In this document: positions 51,352 through 60,600 of the stretch, piece by piece
How the letters are laid out: every line of letters begins with the position of its first letter
How positions within the stretch are numbered: position 1 is the stretch's first letter
Source of the DNA: Aquimarina intermedia
GTDB taxonomy: Bacteria > Bacteroidota > Bacteroidia > Flavobacteriales > Flavobacteriaceae
Direction: 5' to 3'
DNA: 64,000 nucleotides
Assembly: GCF_008124785.1 (NCBI RefSeq)
Contig: NZ_VNHU01000009.1
Location: forward strand, 1-64,000
Program-made: the position numbers and the translations under genes
The notes under the pieces: model-generated
What the model was told of the DNA's origin: nothing
The model's database searches: none
The model's input: the letters and a program-made list of their open reading frames with translations, nothing else

Positions 51352-51639
51352 ATGAAAATGACAGAAGTAGAAATAAAAAGTGCTTTAAAAGACTTGAAAG
51401 AATGGGAATATCACGAAAATGCAATTCACACAACGTTCGAGTTTAACGATTTTAAAGATGCCTTTTCTGTGATGACACGCATCGCTTTTGAAGCAGAAGC
51501 ACAAAATCATCATCCTGATTGGTCAAATGTGTATAATAAATTAATGATTACTCTTACAACGCATGATGCCGGTGGTATTACAACAAAGGATATACAATTA
51601 GCTAAAACGATAGATCAAATTATTGAGGGCGACGAGTAA
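51352..51639 (+). CDS. 4a-Hydroxytetrahydrobiopterin dehydratase (pterin-4a-carbinolamine dehydratase)
   Basis: A 95-aa cytosolic enzyme that dehydrates 4a-hydroxytetrahydropterin during aromatic amino-acid hydroxylation. The diagnostic motif is AEAQNHHPDWSNVYNKLMITLTTHDAGGITTKDIQLA, with the paired His (HHP) and later His-Asp-Ala-Gly-Gly. Alternative starts at 51352 and 51358 differ by two residues. No phenylalanine hydroxylase gene is nearby. It follows the lipoprotein gene by 19 bp. Confidence 0.9.
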   Translation: MKMTEVEIKSALKDLKEWEYHENAIHTTFEFNDFKDAFSVMTRIAFEAEAQNHHPDWSNVYNKLMITLTTHDAGGITTKDIQLAKTIDQIIEGDE

Positions 51640-51697
51640 GCGGTATTTCTGAAAATATAGCTCCAAAAAAGTGGCTTTTAAAATCATAGAGCAGAGT

Positions 51698-51728
51698 TTG
51701 TTAAAAAAGGGCATTCTGCTTATGTTTG
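51698..51728 (+). promoter_or_regulatory. Promoter of the YebC-family gene
   Basis: TTG at 51698-51700 and TATGTTTG at 51721-51728 are separated by 20 bp and match TTG-N17-23-TAnnTTTG exactly. The predicted transcript start lies about 18 nt before the ATG at 51752. Confidence 0.75.
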
Positions 51729-51751
51729 TAACACAAATTAAAATTTAGCAT

Positions 51752-52462
51752 ATGGGAAGAGCTTTTGAATTTAGAAAAGCACGAAAAATGAAACGATGGT
51801 CTGCAATGGCCAAAGCATTTACACGTATAGGTAAGGATATCGTAATGGCGGTGAAAGAAGGCGGACCTGATCCTGATTCTAATTCAAAATTGCGTGCTGT
51901 TATTCAAAATGCCAAGGCAGTAAATATGCCAAAGGATAACGTAGAGCGCGCTATCAAAAGAGCTTCAGACAAAGATCAGGGCGATTATAAAGAAGTGCTA
52001 TTTGAAGGTTACGCACCGCATGGGATTGCTATCTTGGTAGAAACAGCTACCGATAATAATAATCGTACTGTTGCCAATATACGTTCTTATTTTAATAAAT
52101 GTGACGGAAACTTAGGTACTTCCGGTTCGGTAGAATTTATGTTTGACCACACTTGTAATTTTAGAGTTGCCGGTGAGGGAATCGATCCTGAAGAATTAGA
52201 GCTTGAGTTTATCGATTTTGGTGCAGAGGAAGTTTTTCAGGATGATGACGGAATTTTAATTTATGCCCCTTTTGAAAGTTTTGGTGCTATTCAAAAAGAA
52301 TTAGAACGTAGGGAGATTGAAATTTTATCTTCCGGATTTGAAAGAATTCCGCAGGTGACCAAAAAACTTACCGAAGAGCAAGCAGCTGATGTCGAGAAAC
52401 TCCTAGAGAAGATTGAAGAAGACGAAGATGTTCAGAATGTTTTTCACAACCTTGACGCCTAA
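51752..52462 (+). CDS. YebC/PmpR-family DNA-binding (or translational) regulator
   Basis: A 236-aa protein of the YebC/TACO1 family. The N-terminal MGRAFEFRKARKMKRWSAMAKAFTRIGKDIVMAVKEGGPDPDSNSKLRAVIQNAKAVNMPKDNVERAIKRA is the diagnostic segment. The family is annotated as a transcriptional regulator, and recent work links it to ribosome stalling at proline runs. Its acidic C-terminal domains (EELELEFIDFGAEEV) are normal. It has its own perfect promoter. It is the last chromosomal gene before the prophage. Confidence 0.93.
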   Translation: MGRAFEFRKARKMKRWSAMAKAFTRIGKDIVMAVKEGGPDPDSNSKLRAVIQNAKAVNMPKDNVERAIKRASDKDQGDYKEVLFEGYAPHGIAILVETATDNNNRTVANIRSYFNKCDGNLGTSGSVEFMFDHTCNFRVAGEGIDPEELELEFIDFGAEEVFQDDDGILIYAPFESFGAIQKELERREIEILSSGFERIPQVTKKLTEEQAADVEKLLEKIEEDEDVQNVFHNLDA

Positions 52463-52550
52463 AATACTGTTAACTCTGTGTTTATCGGCTATTTCTTGTT
52501 TACAAAACTACATAAAATATTAATAACTACAAATAATAATTAATAATTCA

Positions 52551-52558
52551 TACATTTG
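52551..52558 (+). promoter_or_regulatory. -7 promoter element of the integrase gene
   Basis: TACATTTG is a perfect TAnnTTTG box about 22 bp upstream of the integrase ATG at 52580. No TTG -33 element is seen at the right distance. The box overlaps a TTG codon at 52556, which argues against that codon as the start. Confidence 0.5.
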
Positions 52559-52579
52559 TTTACTAATTGTTTTCAAATT

Positions 52580-53776
52580 ATGACTTTAGATTATACGCTT
52601 AACGATTACAAGAAAAGAGACGGTTCACAGGCTATACGACTAAGATTAATCATTGATAGAGTACCGCAATATATAGCTACTGGAATCACAATTCAAAAAA
52701 AACAGTGGAATTTTAAGAAGTCAATTATTTGTAAACATCCGTTAGAAGATCAATTAAATGGTAAACTATCTAATTTTTTACTAGAATTTCAAAGTTTTGC
52801 AAATCAATATTCTGATTTAGGGTCAAAAAAAATTGTTTCCCTCTGGAGGGATTACAAAAAAAATGGACTAAAAGGTAAGGAAATAACGTTTTATGAATTT
52901 TTTCAACGTTCAAATAATAGGATTCGCAATAAGGGTAAGATAAGCACTGCAAATACTAGAGATGGCCATTTAAAGAAGATTAAAGGTTTTAACGAGAATA
53001 TTCATTATTCTGAATTAACACCAGATTTTTTATTAAGATTTGAACGGTATATGTTTGATAAAGGAAATAAGCAAAATACCGTTGCTTCAAACATGAGCAC
53101 CTTAAAAATAGTTGTCAAGGAAGCTTTAAAAGATGGGTTAATTGATAAAAACCCATTCGATACATATACCATTAAGCGAGTAAATAGTAATAAAGAAATT
53201 CTTTCTTATTCGGAAATACTTAAAATAGAAAACTTGAAAATTGAGCGGCATTTTATCGGTATCATTCGGGCACGTGATATGTTCCTTTTTGCTTTTTATA
53301 ATGCCGGGATGAGGTTTGGCGACGTTTGCCGTTTAAAATGGTCCAACATTGAAGATTCAAACATTGTATATGTTATGAATAAATCAAAAAATTTAAATGG
53401 ATCCAAACGTAATATACCTTTAACGCCAAAAGTAATTAGCATCTTAGACAAATATAAAGGAATGGATAAAACCTATGTATTCCCTATTTTAAAGGGGGTA
53501 GATCCAAAGGACGAAGAAACTATAGTTCAAAAAATAAAGGTTGCTAACAATGCGGTCAATCGTAGTTGGCGAATCATGTGCAAAAATCACGGAATTAAGG
53601 AAACTACGTTTCACGTCTCCAAACATTCATTTGCTGATTATGCGGTTCAAAACAAAATTGATTTGCTTGTTATAAGTAAATTGCTTGGTCATTCGAGATT
53701 AGCCACCACACAAACTTATTTGAAAGACTTTTACCAAGATAAACAAACCGAAGCTTTAAAAAGTATGTTTAAATAA
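52580..53776 (+). CDS. Tyrosine-type site-specific integrase
   Basis: A 398-aa phage or element integrase that recombines attP with attB. The N-terminal arm (MTLDYTLNDYKKRDGSQAIRLRLIIDRVPQYIATGITIQKKQW) resembles the Arm-DNA-binding domain of Bacteroidota integrases. A core-binding domain spans about 100-195. The catalytic domain has Arg245 (NAGMRFGDVCRLKW), Lys268, His371 (LGHSRLATTQTY) and nucleophile Tyr380. In the usual HxxR box the Arg is replaced by Lys348 (HVSKHSF). The ATG at 52580 is chosen over the TTG at 52556, which lies within the -7 box. It converges on the spanin gene and overlaps its end by 21 bp. Confidence 0.87.
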   Translation: MTLDYTLNDYKKRDGSQAIRLRLIIDRVPQYIATGITIQKKQWNFKKSIICKHPLEDQLNGKLSNFLLEFQSFANQYSDLGSKKIVSLWRDYKKNGLKGKEITFYEFFQRSNNRIRNKGKISTANTRDGHLKKIKGFNENIHYSELTPDFLLRFERYMFDKGNKQNTVASNMSTLKIVVKEALKDGLIDKNPFDTYTIKRVNSNKEILSYSEILKIENLKIERHFIGIIRARDMFLFAFYNAGMRFGDVCRLKWSNIEDSNIVYVMNKSKNLNGSKRNIPLTPKVISILDKYKGMDKTYVFPILKGVDPKDEETIVQKIKVANNAVNRSWRIMCKNHGIKETTFHVSKHSFADYAVQNKIDLLVISKLLGHSRLATTQTYLKDFYQDKQTEALKSMFK

Positions 53777-54244
53777 TTTAAGTATTTTAAACCTGTTCGA
53801 ATACAACAACCAAACTATTGCAATTGCCAGGAGTAGCCAAAACCAATCCCAAAAACTAAAAGAGTTATCGCGGTCAACGGCTACATCTTTCTTTAGCTCC
53901 TTTTTTTTAATATCGGTTTCTGTTTTATCTTCCTCAATTCGGTTTTCTTTTTTAACCGTTTTAGAGCTATCTGTTTGCGTTTTCTTCTTTTTCTGGATAA
54001 CTACGTTATAATATTTCTTTCCTTCAACCTCCATAGGTTTGGTGTTGTCTACGGGTGTGTAAGTGGTGTTATCTTCAGCGGTTTTGATATCAGTATTTGA
54101 AACTGTTATTATAACTTCTTCTTTTTTGACATCTTTTTTTTCTGAAGTTTCAATTTCTGTAACTGTTTTTTGCATCACACGTTTACGGGTTCCACATGAA
54201 CAGATTAAAAATATAATTAATAAAAATATGATTCTAGTTTTCAT
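53756..54244 (-). CDS. Candidate unimolecular spanin (u-spanin) of the prophage
   Basis: A 162-aa protein that fits the u-spanin layout. It has an N-terminal lipoprotein signal (lipobox I14-C15-S16-C17), so its N-terminus would anchor in the outer membrane. A charged, Lys/Glu-rich periplasmic region follows (about 20-125). Near the C-terminus is one transmembrane helix (129-148, rich in Trp) with a basic cytoplasmic tail (RFKILKLFKH). In phages such as T1 this type fuses the two membranes at the end of lysis. Its start overlaps the endolysin gene by 4 bp, completing a holin-endolysin-spanin cassette. No sequence homologue is claimed, so this is a topology-based call. Confidence 0.6.
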   Translation of the reverse strand: MKTRIIFLLIIFLICSCGTRKRVMQKTVTEIETSEKKDVKKEEVIITVSNTDIKTAEDNTTYTPVDNTKPMEVEGKKYYNVVIQKKKKTQTDSSKTVKKENRIEEDKTETDIKKKELKKDVAVDRDNSFSFWDWFWLLLAIAIVWLLYSNRFKILKLFKHTF

Positions 54245-54702
54245 GGCTCAATGATTTCATGGTGTGGCATGTCTTGAAAAGATTGATCAAACTTGATAAT
54301 TCCGTCACTATCCCAATTACCACCCCATCTAATTAAATGTTTTATTTTACCACATTCGTAAAGTTCAACCGCACATGCATCAATTACACCCGACACATAA
54401 GATAGATGCACTTCGTCGTAATCAATTTTACCTCTCATTGTTTTATCAGGATGGTATATATAAATATCCGCAGCTAAGGAAGGAAAATAGTTGTGTTTCC
54501 CTTTTCTCTTATAACCATCAATTTTTGAAGCTCCTTTTAAATACAATCTATATTGACGTTCTACCGGTCTATGACCTTCACTAATGCCAAAATCAACTTT
54601 ACTTCGAGATATTGCCAGATTCAAAACCTTTTGTAGATCTTCATGACATGTTTCTAAGTTTTTACGACTACGATCACCGAATTTATATGTTATTCTCATC
54701 AT
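54241..54702 (-). CDS. Phage endolysin, M15-family peptidase
   Basis: A 153-aa peptidoglycan endopeptidase or D,D-carboxypeptidase of the VanY/M15 type that cuts stem-peptide bonds at lysis. The zinc site is His70 (HNYFPSLAADIYI) with Asp79 and His147 (DMPHHEI), Glu149 being the catalytic base. Arg45 in SEGHRPVERQ matches the substrate-binding position. There is no signal peptide, as expected if a holin releases it. It overlaps the holin gene by 20 bp and the spanin gene by 4 bp. ATG 54702 or 54699 may be used. Confidence 0.87.
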   Translation of the reverse strand: MMRITYKFGDRSRKNLETCHEDLQKVLNLAISRSKVDFGISEGHRPVERQYRLYLKGASKIDGYKRKGKHNYFPSLAADIYIYHPDKTMRGKIDYDEVHLSYVSGVIDACAVELYECGKIKHLIRWGGNWDSDGIIKFDQSFQDMPHHEIIEP

Positions 54703-55213
54703 CTTTTTTTTGAAAATCTTTTATGTCAAGATTTTTGTTAAACAGATTTATTCTTTTAGTCCATGAAATAGGCGGAAATTTTCCGTTTGTAATTATTGAA
54801 GAATTGGTCCATGCTGATCCGGCAGGATATACAAAAACCATAAGCTTTAGTATAACTACTAAGTAAATCCCTAATGTTCCATCTTTTCCAAGTATATGTA
54901 AAAAGCCTTCGTTTAAATAACCTACTGTCACCACCAAAACACATTTAATCATTAATCCTTTAATGTTTTCTAAAATCGAAAAATCATTTTTAATAAACTT
55001 ATGTATATAGCTCCCTAATATGTGGTCAATAATAATTGCTCCGAAAACAAATTGAACATAAACTATGTTGAACTCAAACCATTTAAACATAGCATCTCCC
55101 AACATCGCAAAAGGTGAAGCAAAAACAGAAAGTAATAAGCTTGATTTAATTCTGGCTATTAGGGTTCCTGTATGTATCAGCAACAAGTTTTCAAGGATGA
55201 ATTTTAATATCAT
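54683..55213 (-). CDS. Phage holin (holin-4-like)
   Basis: A 176-aa membrane protein with about three hydrophobic segments (around 24-38, 50-68 and 88-105, plus 112-130). The middle and final part, VFGAIIIDHILGSYIHKF, VTVGYLNEGFLHILG and VILKLMVFVYPAGSAW, resemble the Bacteroidota-type holin-4 family. It would form inner-membrane holes at lysis time and release the endolysin encoded next. The start of the endolysin gene lies inside its 3' end (20 bp overlap), so expression is coupled. Confidence 0.75.
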   Translation of the reverse strand: MILKFILENLLLIHTGTLIARIKSSLLLSVFASPFAMLGDAMFKWFEFNIVYVQFVFGAIIIDHILGSYIHKFIKNDFSILENIKGLMIKCVLVVTVGYLNEGFLHILGKDGTLGIYLVVILKLMVFVYPAGSAWTNSSIITNGKFPPISWTKRINLFNKNLDIKDFQKKDDENNI

Positions 55214-55215
55214 AA

Positions 55216-57633
55216 TTATAAGGTTATAAGAGTTGGTGTATTTTGTAAAACAACATCAACATCACGTGGTGTGAAATCGATATTGTAAAATTTATTATTC
55301 TCGAGATGAATCGGTTTTACTTTCAACTTGTTCAAGTCCATTTTTGAACCTGGTACTTTAGAAATGAAATTCGTATTTTTAATGAGCGTACCACCATTGT
55401 GTTGCAAGTCTAAGATGTTGCCGGTAGGATTATCTGTATTGATTTTAACAATACAATTGTCGAATACAATGTTAACGTCTTTTTTAAACACTTGGACAGC
55501 ATGCGTACCACGCAATAGTAAATCTAAATCATCAATGTTTATTGTTTGATCTTTTATGGTAGCCGTTGTGAACTCACCTTGGTTGCTGTCCGGATAGTTA
55601 TCGAGCATCAACCGCAAACATCCATTTGTAGTACCGTTTGAGATTTTAAAATCACGTGGTAATCCAACGCGAATCAATAAAGACGTATCACACACCATTC
55701 TTTTAATATCTTGGACTGGCCAGTCGAGCCCGATTTTGTGTTTAAGTGATGATTTAGTGTGAACGTTTAAAATTTGTAGTTTATCCACTGAACCCTTTGA
55801 CAACATTGGGTTTGCCGTTGCTACCTGTGATAGTTTTTGGTTAGTAGTATTGAACTCCTGACCCATGAAATCAAAAACAACATCTCTATAAATGAGATTT
55901 AAACCATAACGGTGATAGAACACTGATCTTTTATCTAGCGGACGATCATATATGAAGGAGCTTTTTTCTATATACGCAACGCCATCCTTATGAAATTTAT
56001 GACCGGTTTCAATCTTCACGTTCTTAGCGTTAGAATGATTTTTAAATACTTCGTTTTCTAACTCGAAATGTAGTGTAACATCACTAAGCTCATTATTGGT
56101 CACCACATTAGCGCGGCCCATCATAAGGGTTCTATTTTGAACTAAATTATTTTCGAATACAACGTTGTACCCTCCATTAATGGAAATAATGTTTTTTTGT
56201 GTATACCCTTGAATCTTGGATTGTAAGAACTTGCACTTTCTAATCGTGATGTATCTGCAACCTTTTAAGACGATATCACCGTTTAAATTATCATGAAACA
56301 CGACATAAATGAGATCAATATTAAAATTATTCTGTGCTCCATCTTCAACATCCCATCCATACCCCGGTTTTCCTTTTTCTCCACGAAATCCACGTCCAAT
56401 TTCTGAAATAGTACAACCTGATATCGTTGTATGTGGTGCAGGGTTAGAAAGTCCTTGTCTTAATCCTTTAATTAAAGATTTTGATTTTATCACCGTGCCT
56501 ATTGAGTAATCAGGCGCGTAAATAGTTCCCTTTAAATCGTTCCAATTCTTAGGCGTGTAAATTACAAGCGCAATGTATTTGCAATTCTTGGGCTTATTTA
56601 CTCGGTTGTAGGTTTCATTAACCAATGATCTCCCTATAAAATTACCAGATCCATCATAAAAAACTGCCCAATATTCGTGTACGTCTAATCCAAAGCGACC
56701 ACTATAGGACCCACCCCCAAAAACAAAACCATTAATTTTATCAAAAGCTTCGTGAGATACATCAAACTTTTGGGAGTAACTAAATCGATCATCTGTTTTA
56801 ATAACTCCATCATCATCAATAAATTTACCTTTAGTGAGTTTTTCGGCAGTGACTTTGTTAAGGTGAATGAAGTTTGGGGCGTATTTGAAATAAATACAAT
56901 CCCCGGCTACCTCTCTGGCAGAAGTATCAATAGTAAGATTCACATTGCCCGAAGAAATATAAATTGCGTGATTATGTTCACTTACACTTTTACTAAAATC
57001 GTGGTGTCTCAACTCCCCTACTATCTCACCACCTTTTAAAAAACTATTCTTAGTATTCCAAAAATTAATAATATCATACTTCTCCAAATCGTTTGGTAAA
57101 GCTCCTACAATTACATCGGTTGCAAGCGTCATAGTTGCAGTACCGGTAACATACCAATTTGATGGAATATTTTTTGGACTCCTGGTAGTTTCTACAAGCG
57201 AATACATAAACACACCTTTACCGTCTATTCTCGCGTTACCACCTGAAGAATTATATATCTTTTGGGCTTGTAAAAATACATTTCGGTTGTCGGTTCCTGT
57301 ACCTTTTTCTATGTTACCATCTCCAACCAATCCGAAATTTACAAGATTAATATCACCGCAAATAAAAGTTGATTTGTCGTTAATTGTAGCCTTTGAAAAG
57401 TCCATAACCTTGCGGTTATACGGAAAATCAAAACACGCTACATCGTCGAATAAAACATCATGAGTACCAAAATCTATAGTGCCCCCACCATCTTTGAAAA
57501 TCACTCCTTTACATCCGGTCATATCAACGTTCCCATCAATAGTAATATCATGCTCCAATGACCAAACCATTTTAGAATGTTCTGGCTTTGGATTTTTGAA
57601 ATCTTCTGCATTAGTCGGAATAAAATTTGTCAT
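55216..57633 (-). CDS. Prophage tail spike with right-handed beta-helix fold
   Basis: An 805-aa protein, probably a receptor-binding or polysaccharide-degrading spike. The N-terminal 20 residues form a leader, then GCKGVIFKDGGGTIDFGTHDVLFDDVACFDFP, VNLTIDTSAREVAGDCIYFKYAPNFIHLNKV, and many short strands with N/G/D turns make a pectate-lyase-like parallel helix. Residues 285-375 hold an inserted beta-sandwich-like module (AVFYDGSGNFIGRS, then NKPKNCKYIALVIY) shared with the fibre protein. No chaperone cleavage site was found. It overlaps the fibre gene by 4 bp and precedes the holin. Confidence 0.75.
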   Translation of the reverse strand: MTNFIPTNAEDFKNPKPEHSKMVWSLEHDITIDGNVDMTGCKGVIFKDGGGTIDFGTHDVLFDDVACFDFPYNRKVMDFSKATINDKSTFICGDINLVNFGLVGDGNIEKGTGTDNRNVFLQAQKIYNSSGGNARIDGKGVFMYSLVETTRSPKNIPSNWYVTGTATMTLATDVIVGALPNDLEKYDIINFWNTKNSFLKGGEIVGELRHHDFSKSVSEHNHAIYISSGNVNLTIDTSAREVAGDCIYFKYAPNFIHLNKVTAEKLTKGKFIDDDGVIKTDDRFSYSQKFDVSHEAFDKINGFVFGGGSYSGRFGLDVHEYWAVFYDGSGNFIGRSLVNETYNRVNKPKNCKYIALVIYTPKNWNDLKGTIYAPDYSIGTVIKSKSLIKGLRQGLSNPAPHTTISGCTISEIGRGFRGEKGKPGYGWDVEDGAQNNFNIDLIYVVFHDNLNGDIVLKGCRYITIRKCKFLQSKIQGYTQKNIISINGGYNVVFENNLVQNRTLMMGRANVVTNNELSDVTLHFELENEVFKNHSNAKNVKIETGHKFHKDGVAYIEKSSFIYDRPLDKRSVFYHRYGLNLIYRDVVFDFMGQEFNTTNQKLSQVATANPMLSKGSVDKLQILNVHTKSSLKHKIGLDWPVQDIKRMVCDTSLLIRVGLPRDFKISNGTTNGCLRLMLDNYPDSNQGEFTTATIKDQTINIDDLDLLLRGTHAVQVFKKDVNIVFDNCIVKINTDNPTGNILDLQHNGGTLIKNTNFISKVPGSKMDLNKLKVKPIHLENNKFYNIDFTPRDVDVVLQNTPTLITL

Positions 57634-60600
57634 GATATTTTATTTTTTTCGATTAGAAGCTTATAAAAAAGAACTGCGTGTGTAAGTAAAAAAGTTCTAT
57701 GACCTAAATCATTTAGGTGTAACCCATCTGGTACATCTGAAGTGTTAGCCGTATAAATATTCTTTAATTCGGGATTATTGAAGTTAAGCCCCGCAAGTTT
57801 GTGGATGTCATAGTATTCAACTCCCTCATTTATACAACCTTCAATAATTGCATCAGCATAATCGCGCAGCGTGTTTCCTAAAACATTCTCATTGTCTCCG
57901 TTTTCTCTTTTAGTGGGAGTAACAAACGCAATAGTTTTGTTGCTTCCAAATCCTCTAATGGTTTCAATTATTTTTTTTATATGTCCATGAAACGTATCGG
58001 TAACCGATGTATCCGTAACTGATCCTATTGGACGATTAAACCCATAATCATTAGTACCTAAATCAATTATGTATACATTCTTATTGGTTGGGGTTGGTAG
58101 ATATCCTGTATTAATATCATCAGCAAAATTCTTCATCGTTTTACCGGATCTTGAAACATTAGAAAAGTTTCTAATCTTTAAAATGTTTCTAGCTACAGAA
58201 GCAAAGGCCACATTAGTAGCGTAATTCTCCCTCTCTGTTTTTATAGAATCCCCAAGCAGTGCAAAACTGGTATTGCTAATTGTTTGCTCTTTATTTATAC
58301 GTGAATTCTCATTTGTATAATAGATTGGATCAACTTTTATATTTTGAACCAAGAAAAACGCTTTGAAATCTGATTGTCTTGCTAAATAAATACTACAGTA
58401 ATAACAATTACTTGGTGTGTTAAAGATGGCAGCATTTAGAGATGAAATAAATACCCCTGATTTATCAAAAAAAGTGACTAAGCTATTTCCTAAAGGATGT
58501 GAATATGGTGTTTGTGGCTCAACTCTAAAGAGACCAGTAGAAGAACCATTTGTCTGTATAGTTCCAGTACCGTCATAATATTCATTATAATTGAAATCGC
58601 GATAATAAATAAGATTGTTAGTTCTATTTAGCCAAATCAAACCGTTGTTTTCATATGTCCATCGACTATTGTCACGAGCATAACCATGATAAGGGAACCA
58701 TCCCGAAGGGCCTGCATTACTAACAGAATTGTAAAAATGAACAATTGAATCAGTAACGTTTTTATCCGATATTAAAGCATTCCATCTAACATATGCAACA
58801 TTTTCATGTCTTATAGCTATCTGAGTAACAAAAGTATTTGCAGGGTAAGCGGGGTCCGAGTTAGGTATTGGGTTCTTGTCCTTGTCGTAAAATTTAAAAG
58901 TGTTGGATTTCAGTTTTACTAATCGATCACCAACCGTAACGGGAATGTAATTTGTTAAATAATAATTCGCGTTTGCTGATTCTTCTCCAGTCAATAAGAA
59001 TTCAAAACCATCTTTAATATCCGGGCTACTTAAATCAATCTCATTGATTCCTGTTTTTATAATTGGAATGTCACGGGATTCAAAATGATATATCATCGTC
59101 CAAACGTCGTCAATCGTTGCGTACAACCCATTTTTATCTGTATTAGCTTCTCCCTTTACCCACGCATAACGATCAATCAAAGCGCCATCAATTACCGGTA
59201 AATCAGCAATAGTGTTATATTCATTAATTGTGGTGAGTGAAGAAGCATCTTCATTATTTAATACATCAACTTCTGATTGAAGTTCGTATAAAGCCTGTTC
59301 AACATTAGTTGAAGTTAAGTTTCCCGAAGGGGTAACAGAAACCGCAGAAGCATCTGAAGCTCCCCCTGGCCCCCCACCTTGTTGCCATGTTGTAGATCCA
59401 AGCTCTGTATTTATTGAAGTTACAATTTCTGCGCCTGTCTGGTCAGCCGTGGCGTTTTCTGCTATGTTTGTTAACTTTGATTTTTCTGCATCGGTGAAAG
59501 CGTTTGTGTCTATATTACTCTCGTAAGCTGTTTTAATTTCATCAGCTGTACGCTCTCTAAAATATGGCTTCAAATCAACTCCTAAAGTCAAAGAATTATC
59601 CGCATCTGTAGAAACACCGGATCCCCCGGTTCCAGAATCTTGATTATTGTTTACTTTTTTAAACCAAAATGAGCCATCAAAAGCAATAATATCATTATCC
59701 TTTAAAAATACATCACCGTTACCAAAGTCTTTGTTTGTACCGTTGGTAGTGGCGTTTGTTACTCTGTATTCATGGCCAAGTACACCGGTTGCATTTGTAA
59801 GGGTTGGTGTATCGGTGGCAACATTATAATCTCCTTTAAAATCTGGTGTAATTCCTGATTCTTCTAAAGACTTAACCCAAAGATTAAATCTGTAATTACT
59901 ATTAACAACAAAATTTTCTTCTGCAATAGTGATTTGCCATGCATCAAAATTGGCGTTTGTGATACTGGCCGTACTAAGATCAAACCATAGTCCTAGATCG
60001 TTTATGTAAATTTTAGTGCCGGCTAATTTTTCTTCGTTTGTCTTTTTAGAAACGAAGAAATATAAATTTGAAATGGTTTTAGCCAAAGTAAAGTTTTCAT
60101 TAGCAGTTAAATCGCTTAGATCATCGGCTATCCCAGTTTGAAAATCAAAGGTATCATAATATAATTCTTTTGCTTCAATAGTTGCTTCACTAAGAACTTC
60201 ACCATCCGTATTTTTTAAAGTCAACTTACCGTTATCAAAGGTTATACTTGTACCTTGATTCATAAAAACTTTAGCATCTACGGTAAAGGCTAAATTAGCA
60301 TTGCCATCAAAAAAATTAATATCACTGCCATCAACAACACCTTCAGATAATAGATTGTTTGCATCAACAAAAGATTGAAGTTTTAAATCAATTTCATCTT
60401 CTGTGTAATACCTGTCATCATGTTCGTGGCCTGTAGCCACTTGTCCGTTTTGTAATTCTTGAATTGCAAGCCTATTCGCTTCAATTTGTGTATTATTTAT
60501 ATCACCACTTATAGCCGGTGAGAAAATTACATCATGTAAGGCATTAATTAAATTCGTGGCCGTGGAGTACGATAACCCTCCTACTGTTATATCTGATACA

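Noticed and set aside
52556-52579. TTG start of the integrase at 52556
   Set aside because: This codon lies inside the -7 promoter box TACATTTG, so translation from it would require an upstream promoter.
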